Origin: Lycocorax pyrrhopterus obiensis
Taxonomy: Eukaryota; Chordata; Aves; Passeriformes; Paradisaeidae
DNA: 64,000 bases
Direction: 5' to 3'
NCBI GenBank assembly: GCA_014706295.1
Contig: JACSVZ010000004.1
Location: 2,980,138 to 3,044,137 of the forward strand
The notes under the pieces are model-generated. The model saw only the letters and a list, made by a program, of their open reading frames with translations. It was not told where the DNA came from and ran no database searches. The position numbers were made by a program, and so were the translations under genes. This document shows, piece after piece, positions 56,592-64,000 of this stretch; within the stretch, counting starts at the first letter, position 1; each line of letters starts with the position of its first letter.

Positions 56592-56879
56592 TTGTATAAT
56601 GTATTTAAACTCTGTTGGTATGCACTAGCCAAACTCTCACTCAAGACCAGGATCCACACCTGGATCCAATTATTAATTAAGACCACCTCAACCTAAGGTG
56701 CTCATCAACCTCCTACAAACAGCTGTGGCTACAGGGCGGGCATTAGCCCTATAAATCAAACCCTGGGAGGAGCCAAGGGTTGAGGTGGTTGTTCCTGGTT
56801 GCTGAGTGCTGTGTGTTGCTGGAGCTCTGCTCTGAGAAATCGTAATCCAAGGATCAGAAGACTGTGAGCTCCGGCACAC
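56592..56879 (+). repeat. 3' LTR of the compact retroelement
   Basis: This 288-bp LTR is nearly identical to the 5' copy. It carries an extra 12 bp that duplicates a ggatcc-containing motif near 56,650, with the same TATA-type box (cctataaatc, about 56,748). The small number of differences between the LTRs implies a fairly recent insertion, apart from the indel. Confidence 0.88.
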
Positions 56880-56886
56880 CTATGTG

Positions 56887-57151
56887 ATAGGAGAAATGGG
56901 TTTAATGTCTTTACAAAAGACTTGATCTGAGAGGACCCATGAGGTTCTGGAAGAATAGGTGTGGGGGTGTTTACCAACATCAAGCCGTGCAAGTTTGTTG
57001 CAGAGCCAAGCACAGCCTGAACTTCTGAACTTTAGGGAAACATGCACAGAGTTAATAGACTCATGAGTATTAACTTCTCCACCCTGAGTGGGCTAATTTT
57101 AATGGTCATGCAATGCATGATAAGGGGGGGATACATGTTCAAGGGGGAATA
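56887..57151 (+). other. Sequence between the two LTR elements
   Basis: No gene is recognised. It ends in taagggggggatac, a gap of a few bases and aagggggaat, which look like polypurine tracts before the LTR-like segment at 57,152. Part of it may therefore be the 3' end of an older retroviral interior. Confidence 0.35.
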
Positions 57152-57328
57152 TGTAGTAGATGGTTTGGGAAGGCTCTGCCTGGGGAACGGAGGAGGGCAA
57201 CATGCGTCCTCCATAAAGTCGAGAGAAACCCCACAAGGGTATGGCCCAGTGGGCTCCCTCCCTTTATTCGAATAAAGTTGATTTTTGCAGGACTCCTCCA
57301 TCTCCGTTGTGGACACTGGCCTTTTGCA
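57152..57328 (+). repeat. Probable second LTR (3' LTR of a different element)
   Basis: The purine tract aagggggaat directly precedes tgtagtagatgg, the arrangement of polypurine tract and LTR start seen in avian alpharetrovirus-like elements. AATAAA lies at 57271-57276, and the segment plausibly ends in tttgca at 57,328. No matching 5' LTR is in the window. The right boundary and the family are uncertain. Confidence 0.45.
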
Positions 57329-57523
57329 GCATCATTTTCCACACAATATGTAGCTTTCTTAATTATACAACCCCCCTCGTGGTTATATTCTTTGTGTGGT
57401 ACCTAATTGTAACAGGCTGCTGTTCACAGTGAGCCGACATAGCTCATGGCATGGAAGGAAAAACCTGGGGTTTGTTCCTGACTTCCCCTAGAAGTCAGTG
57501 GAATTTGGGGCAACACAATAAAC

Positions 57524-57670
57524 AAATATTGGGCTGCCTGAGACAATGGAGGAAGTCATACTTATCCTTTACAAATATTGGGCTGTCAGAGACAATACAG
57601 GAGGTCATACTTATCCTTTACAAATATTGGGCTGTCAGAGAGGAGCCAGGAGATCACACTTATCTTTTCC
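57524..57670. repeat. Three-copy, 49-bp tandem repeat
   Basis: Units start at 57,524, 57,573 and 57,622, each with aaatattgggctg near the start and catacttatc or cacacttatc towards the end. The first two copies are close to identical, while the third diverges in its middle. It sits between the LTR cluster and the ACTR2 promoter. Confidence 0.9.
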
Positions 57671-57829
57671 TTTATTCAGAGCCCATCCCACAAATGCAAA
57701 CTGTTCACCAAGCAGCCCTGGGCAAGGCCTCCTGGGAGGAGTAGAAGTTCTTCCAGGATGCCGAGCTATGGAATAACACAATATTCATGGCAAACAGAAG
57801 CTTTTAAGAGCTGCCTGATTTGGCTCAGT

Positions 57830-58560
57830 GCGAGGACAGCGGGCAGACAGACCCTCGCGGGGAGGGGAAGGCCTGAGGGGGCAAGGCGAGCAGCCCCTCA
57901 GGAGACCCGTCCCCGCCTCGGCATCGGTAGGAGACGAAAACAAAGAGCCGACCTGGTAACTTGGGGTAACTCGGGGAGGCTTGGGGAGCCTCGGGGACTC
58001 GGTTTCGGGGCCGCTTCGCCGCCCGGCTCCGGCCGCCGCCGCCATGGCAACGGAGGCGGGGCCGGCGGCGGGCGGGGCGGTGGCGCGCGCTGACGGCTTC
58101 CGGCGTGCGCGCGCGGCGGGCGGCGCGCTCGGGGGGCCCGGCGGAGGTCGGGGCGGTGTCGGTGCGGCCGTCGGTGTCGGTCCCGGTGCGGAGCCGTGTC
58201 GGTGTCGCAGCGATGGACACGCTGGGCAGGAAGGTGGTGGTGTGCGACAACGGCACCGGGGTGAGTCTCTCCGGGCGGCGCTGGGACCCGCCCTGCTGCC
58301 GGGGCGGAGGGGAAGGGGAAGCCGGGCGACTCCCCCCGGACCCGGCCCGGCTTCCTGCCGGCACCGCCCGCGGGCCGCGCCCGCCCGGCCCTGCTGCCGC
58401 CACCGGGCCCGGCCGCCATCCCGGCGCGGACCCGCGGAATGAATGGGCGGGGGGGGCTGCCGGCCCTCGGCCGGGTGTCCCCGTGTCCCCAAACCCGGGG
58501 GGACCGCCGGGGGTCTGCGGTGCTGTGTCTGCTGTGCCCGCCCCCATCTCCTCGGCGTTC
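57830..58560 (+). promoter_or_regulatory. ACTR2: CpG-island promoter of ACTR2
   Basis: This dense CpG island contains GC boxes (ggcggggccggcgg and ggcgggcggggcggt near 58,060-58,080) and gccgccatggcaac near 58,038, which resembles an RFX X-box half with a YY1-like core. It also has many cggtgtcggt words just before the start codon. There is no TATA box. The transcription start probably lies at about 58,090-58,160. The island continues past exon 1 into the intron. Confidence 0.8.
58213..58260 (+). CDS. ACTR2: ACTR2 (Arp2) exon 1, residues 1-16 only
   Basis: ACTR2 encodes actin-related protein 2, the ATP-binding subunit that with Arp3 forms the template for branched actin filaments in the seven-subunit Arp2/3 complex. 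This exon encodes MDTLGRKVVVCDNGTG, matching the human N terminus (MDSQGRKVVVCDNGTG) except at residues 3-4. The DNGTG is the first phosphate-binding loop of the actin fold. It ends in phase 0 at ggg|gtgagt. The start has G at -3 and +4. The remaining ~378 of about 394 residues lie beyond the right edge. Confidence 0.95.
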
Positions 58561-60417
58561 TGCTTTTACCGTCAATATCGTGATCTCTCTACGTGACCTG
58601 AGCGAGTCTCTCTGTAGCAACGAGCGTTTAGACAAAAATACCGATTTTTAAAAATTCTGAATGAGCGCATTATACATCGAGCAATCAGGATGTGTCCTCT
58701 GTCTGCAGGATAATTAGTTTAGAGAAATGTTTGGAGGTTTTGTTGTTGGGGTTTTGGGGGGGGGGGTTTGTTTGATTTTTTTTTTTGTTTGGCAGCTGCT
58801 GTTCAAAATAGAGCATCATCCTTTCCTTAATACCTCTCTGATCTGCTACGTACCTCCAAATCGGCATTTTTTTAATGAAAGGTTTTCTCCCCATCCTTTT
58901 CACCTTTTCCTGCCTCCATAAGCGTGCAGGCACCCGCTGGAAAGCCATCCTTTTGTCAGGCTCTGAGGCACCTTGGCAGGAAGTGAAAAAGATACCATTT
59001 TAAAGCAAGAAGAAATCAGATGCTATCGGTTGATATTTCCCCTTGGTAATTTTTTTTTTAGCAGTCTAGGATTTCCCCTAGTAAAGCAATATTATGTGGA
59101 GAGTTAACATAACTGGTGGTACATTAAGATCTTTTGAATGGCAAAAAAAAAGAAGCAGGTTGTTGGGGTTTTTTTATGTGGACATTTGCAATAAAGAAGA
59201 AGGGGCTTTTTTGGTAAGCCTAGGAAAGAATAGCTGAGACAAAGGATAATGTTATTAGAGATTCAGCATCCTAAATTAGAAGGTTTTCCAGTTAGCATCT
59301 GAAATTGTTGGAATGGTTCAGGAAGAAGAACGTCATATTTGACAGTTCAGGGGTTTGACAGTTTTGATGTCTTTGTTTACCCTCATATAGCAAAAATTAT
59401 CTTTAATAGGGCTCGGGTTCAGAGCCTTTGGGCACTTTTTACATTATCATTTAGAAAAAGGAAAGAAGAAAAGATAGCATGTAGCATTTTCTTCTTACAA
59501 AGGTATATGGAAGCTGCTCTACATTTTTGTTTGTTTGCTTGTTGGGGTTTTGGGGGTTTGTTGTTTGTTTTTTTTTTTCTTTAATATTCCTACTGTGAGG
59601 CCCAGATTTTAAAAAAATAATTTAGATCTTCATCTTATTGGTGTGATCCTTTATATGGCAATGATCACTGAGTTGTAAAATGTTTAGTGTATTGGTGATG
59701 ACAGCAGTGTTGTGCCCTGGCTGGTCTCAGGTGTGACACGTGAGGTAAAAGCGGTTGTTCCAATCAAATTTCCAAAACTGGCTGTGCCACACGGAGTTCT
59801 TTACAACCTAAGGTATCTGTGCGTGCTGTTAATTCCAGAGACATCTTGGATCGATACATTTTTTCCCCTCTGTGAGTTGTACCAGCGGGATATAAATAAC
59901 CACAAGAGTGGAAGGTGCCTTTATGGTGCAAGAGGAGGGGCCTGTGTCACTTCAGCTCTTGTGGCTTTGGGTTGTGCTTGGCCTTTGGGCAGAACAACGT
60001 GTGTCTGGAAGTACCCTGGCCACGGAGCTCCTTGGGTGGGAGAGCAGAGTATCAGAAGTAGTTGTTAAATCAGTCAACTCGAAATATTTAGATTGAATTG
60101 GGATAATTGAACAAGGATTGGGATAACTAAACTGGAAGAAAATTCCATTTAGTAAAACTTTTGAGTCTCAACTGCATGTGAAGATATCAAGTAGTTCTAT
60201 ATCATCAAACCAGTATTTTGATAATAATATTTTTCCTATGTGACAAGAGATGTCTTAGGTCAGAGTGATTTCTGATATTTCATACTTAAAAGCATGACTA
60301 AAATTAAATCTCCTGCCTGGTATTAGGAATCTTAGATAAAAAATGGAGAATATCTTTGGAAAAATCAGGTGCATTTTTAACATTAGGCTTGTCTTTGAAA
60401 TTTACTCTTCTTGTTAG

Positions 60418-60469
60418 GCAGCACTAGGACTTCTGATGTATCAGGCTGCAGCCAATCTTTGAGGAAGAG
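60418..60469 (+). other. Exon-like segment in ACTR2 intron 1
   Basis: A pyrimidine-rich acceptor (tttactcttcttgttag, or four bases on at ggcag) and a strong donor (gaggaagag|gtgagt) bracket 48-52 bases. Joined to exon 1 in phase 0, either acceptor gives a stop codon within the segment. If used it would act as a poison exon. It could equally be a chance pair of sites. Confidence 0.2.
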
Positions 60470-63139
60470 GTGAGTGACCATAAGGAAGTTATTGCAACAC
60501 GTAGTGTGGGAGGCAGGCAGTGGCACCTCAGAGGTCTAAAGCATTAGAGGTGGATGTTCTTATTGTTAGAGGCCAAATGGAAAGTTACTTCTTGGCCTGT
60601 AAAATTGCTGTAACTGTATTTAGGGTTTTTGTTTGAGAGTTGCATCAGTGGAAAGGATCAAGCACAGAGATCTGATAAGAATATTAGTATTCATTTTAAA
60701 ACCAGTCACGTGACCTGTTTGCAAGCTTCCTCATTCTTTTAGTTTGAAAGAACACTTATACATGCAAGTTCTTAGTGTTTGATGACTCAATAGGAAGTGA
60801 AAGACTCAGTGTAAACCACAGTGAAATGGAGAAGAAACTATATATGGTAAAAATTCTTACATACATGGGCTTGCACACAGGCAAGCTAAGTAGCTGTTCT
60901 TAAAACATTCAGAATGTATAGCAAATGTGTGCAAAAACAAATGATGATGAAGTCCTTGCAGAAATGGGTAAATTCATGGAGTGCTCATGTTATTGTTGGA
61001 AACGTGAGCATTGTACTGAAATTGTTCAATAGTTGTTGTGAGGGGTGTGCACAGCAAGAGGTGGAAGAGAAACAAGTGCACTGTACTTAAATTAGAGAGT
61101 TTCAAATTGAGAGTGAGCATTTAATGTTGGTCTTTGGAAAGAGAAGCTGTTCCAGATTACTGCAGTTCATAACGTTTACTTGAAGATTTTGGAGGCTTTC
61201 CTATAAAGGACAGGAGGGAGAGGTATCTTATGTTTCCTGTACCCCTTCAAAAAATTGAAACCAGTCCAAAATGTATTATTATACAGATCTGTGCATTTTC
61301 CTGTTGGTAGTTTTACCAAGTCTGGTTCTTCAGCCATAATAGCCAATGTTAGGTCATCATAAACCTACTGAACCAGCTGAATACTCAGGATTGTGTCAGG
61401 GAGAATACTACAGTGGGGATGCTCCCTTTGATGGGGGAGCTGACAAACAAGGCTCATTTGGTGTTCACCAAATTTTTATGTAGACTGGAGGGGGAAACTT
61501 CAAATTTGAGGTCAAGTTAAAATTCTGTCCTTTCTGTCTATGGCTGAGTCTATCAAAATTTGTAAAATGTCATTTTCAAGGCTCTCTGTTCTGGCTAGAA
61601 AGAGGTGGGAAACAGGCTGAATGTCCAAGCTTAATCTCACTCATTGTAGTTTGCATTGATTAAATCTGGTTTTGATTGTGTTTTAGGCTGGTTGGAGAAA
61701 TGACAATCTGTTTTTAAAATCTAGGATTTGTTAATTGCCAACGTAGTTAATTTGCTGGGAAGATGCATCAAGGTCTTAATGCAAAAAGAGGCTGGAAGTT
61801 GCTATTCATATCAAATAGTAAGAATTTTTGTGGTTTTGTAGGTCAGACGTTTTTAGGTCAGTATAGTTGTATGTGATTTTGGGAGGTGTTTTAAAGGTTG
61901 GCTAAGAGGCACCAATTTTTGTGCAGTAGTTGTTTTGGTTGCATACATCAGGGTTGCTATATAAATACTGGGGGTTTAGCAGGGTTTAGAAGTTTGAGTA
62001 GTGGAGCTTCTTGAGGGGGTGTTCCAGGAGCTTAAGTTGTGAAGATTCATTTAAATATTACTTATCCTGTTACTTCTGTTGGCCAAAATGGTTGGTGGTG
62101 ACTGTTAGGGAAGTTGTTTCATGCTGGGGAACAGAAAAGGAGGAAAAAGCTGTAAACAGATACATGGGTTTAAAGATCCGTGGAGGTGCTTATGGTCATG
62201 CTTAGAACAATTTAGGAAACCCTAAGCTGGAGGATGGGATTGTATGGGCTGTTTCATAGAACTTCCTTCTTATGAAACCTTCTTGACCAGGTCCTGCACA
62301 ATGAATTTTATAACAAGCATACCTACACACTGTAGCAGCAACAAAAACTGTGTGATTGCCCTTAATGCAGTAATTTGCTAAGCCTGAAAGGGAGCTTTTC
62401 TTTTTTTTTTTTTTTTGATATGGACACCATTGTTTGGACTCAGCTCTTCAAAATATCACATACGTTTTCTCAAATTTAAAACTTCTGTTAAAGCCTTCTG
62501 GTGTGTTCAGGTATGTGATCCAGAAGTGCTTGTGGCTGCTCTTTGCTTTCTCATAGCAGCACTGCATTCTTGAATGCACAGATAAGATCTATATAATTCC
62601 TAGGTACTCCTGGCCTTAGCATAGCCAAAAGAATTGGTAAATACTTGCCTTTTCAGAGTACTCCGGGTATGAAGTAGAATGAGTGAAATGAGTTGTGTAC
62701 ACAGTGTCATTCTTCAGGTATTCCAAACAGCTCTGCCTTTGGAGAGAAGGAGTGAAAGAAACTAGGGTCACAAAAAGGCAAAATAAAAATCCTTTCTCCC
62801 CTCTGTTAGCCCAGCTATAATTAAAATATCTCTTGGCTCTTTCTGTAACTGGCTGTCTAAATTTCTTTCCACAACAGGTGCCCTTTTTTACTGCAGTAAG
62901 GTGAATAATTACGAGCAACAGCACAAGGGACTTTTCATGTTACCGTTAGTGTAATGACAGAATTCCTCTCAGCTGCAATTAACTGTACTCTTTGCTGGGA
63001 TAATTGTTCCAGTGGCAGTCTTCAGACCTTGCTTCAGAAAGCTCAGTGCATGTTTGGAAAATTCTAGCAGATGGCTTTTAATTCAGCCTGCAGTGGATAA
63101 TTACATTTTGGGACAAGGTCCCAAGGAGACTGTGAATTG

Positions 63140-63285
63140 CCTGTTCTTGGAGGCTCCCAGCTGGTCCAAGCCCTGAGCAACCTGCTCAGAATTCAGTGGT
63201 GACTGGTTTGAGCCCAGGGTTGGATGAGACAGCTCCTGAGGTTCCCTCCAACCTGAGGGATCCCATGGTGCTGGGTTACTGCTGC
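63140..63285 (+). repeat. CR1 LINE 3' fragment (sense)
   Basis: The order of blocks, ttcttggaggctcccagctg then gagcaacctgctcagaattc then gggttggatgagacagctcc then gaggttccctccaacctga, matches the last 150 bp or so of CR1 in the plus orientation. It lacks the usual terminal octamer repeats and is diverged, so it is an old copy. Confidence 0.75.
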
Positions 63286-64000
63286 TGCGCCTCAGTGGTT
63301 GGGTAATTTTGCAGATGAAAATGTTTTTGTTCTGGCATGTTAATATAGTCCAGTAGGCAAACTGTGCATCAGAATAAAAGAGGAGTCTGCTCTGTATGAG
63401 CTGTGGGCAGAACCTCAGAGTATGGTACATGAAAATATCCTGTCAAACTAGGATAGCTGAAGAGCATAGTTTGCTGATCCCCATGAACTAAACTTGTAAC
63501 TTCTTGCTGGCACATTTACAGTTTACATTTTACACCTGAACTTCCTCTAGTGACTGTATTTTTTTTTTATTGTTCAATAAATTGTCGTTGTTTTCTTAGT
63601 ATATATACTGTCTTGGAACCCAGTGGTATAAAGTTTCCTTTTGTATATATTTGGGTAACAGTCTTTCAGAGCATCCTGTTTGGTGTGAACTGCCATCATC
63701 TGAGGTTTTGGTTGTGCTGTTGGTTTTAGAAGTGCTTACTGCAAACTTTATCCTTAAAGGAAACCCTCAAAATTATGACACTTTGAGAAATCCATCTGAA
63801 TTGCTAGCTCACATTTGAGCACTTTTTATAAGGGCATTAAACTTGAATTCGCAAGGTTTTGGTTTTTTTTTTTCTGGTGTGTAATTCATTATGCTACTGT
63901 GTGCTGTAATTGGAGAGGTGATTTAATTAGGTTTCATTGGTACTCATTATAAAGTGATCCATTACAAAATTACAGATTTCAGGTTGCTAGAGCACTTTTT

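Larger units (their letters stand above)
55809..56879 (+). mobile_element. Compact two-LTR retroelement (1.07 kb, non-coding)
   Basis: Two LTRs flank about 510 bp of internal sequence. A 7-bp direct repeat (ctatgtg at 55802-55808 and 56880-56886) marks the insertion. A primer-binding site for tRNA-Trp directly follows the 5' LTR, and a purine tract (aaaaaggggg) lies just before the 3' LTR. A tRNA-Trp primer is typical of alpharetrovirus-like avian elements. The interior has no gag, pol or env of useful length, only a 69-codon open frame at 56215-56424. Either the element is internally deleted or it belongs to a non-autonomous family moved by a helper. Confidence 0.85.
58261..64000 (+). other. 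ACTR2: ACTR2 intron 1 (continues past the window)
   Basis: The donor is gtgagt at 58,261. No exon 2 (which should begin FVKCGYAG) appears before 64,000. The intron holds several T and G homopolymers, including a G10 run at about 58,757, a CR1 remnant near 63.2 kb, and an exon-like segment at 60,418-60,469. Confidence 0.8.

Noticed and set aside
57785..58635. Minus-strand open frames of 235-245 codons over the ACTR2 promoter
   Set aside because: Three overlapping frames are open at once, all Arg/Pro/Gly-rich, as expected antisense to a CpG island. There is no splice or similarity support.

Overview
This is a vertebrate nuclear window and almost certainly avian. Three genes can be read exon by exon, and they lie in the order and orientation known from human 2p14: CEP68 (+), RAB1A (-), ACTR2 (+). 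The introns are short for an amniote. The recognisable interspersed repeats are CR1 LINE 3' ends and bird-type LTR elements, with no SINE or L1 background. I cannot name the species.

Layout. 1-6,100 is intergenic, with a well-bounded solo LTR at 585-1,024. 6,170-6,560 is the CpG-island promoter of CEP68. A non-coding first exon is followed by a 2.9 kb intron and six coding exons (9,452-14,672) that give a 745-residue protein with continuous phase. 15,030-15,900 is the short gap between the tail-to-tail genes CEP68 and RAB1A. RAB1A occupies about 15,905-29,400 on the minus strand. Its six coding exons (29,271 down to 17,760) give a complete 205-residue Rab GTPase. Its CpG-island promoter continues into a G+C-rich minisatellite at 29,840-30,108. 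30,430-55,800 is an A+T-rich gene desert with two CR1 remnants and one isolated CpG-rich patch near 42.8 kb. 55,809-57,670 is a cluster of mobile and tandem DNA: a 1.07 kb two-LTR element with a tRNA-Trp-type primer site, a second LTR-like segment, and three copies of a 49-bp repeat. 57,830-58,560 is the CpG-island promoter and first coding exon of ACTR2. The rest of the window is ACTR2 intron 1.

Function. RAB1A drives ER-to-Golgi vesicle traffic. CEP68 holds centrioles together and links pericentrin to CDK5RAP2. ACTR2 is the Arp2 subunit of the Arp2/3 actin nucleator. These are housekeeping genes with separate promoters, and nothing suggests an operon-like or cooperating system.

The most interesting points are: an AATAAA signal 16 bases after the splice donor of the large CEP68 exon, which could give a CEP68 lacking its C-terminal domain; the nested 12/24/60-bp minisatellite and the CRE-like inverted repeat upstream of RAB1A; and the compact LTR element whose length suggests a non-autonomous family. 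I found no convincing wholly new biological system.
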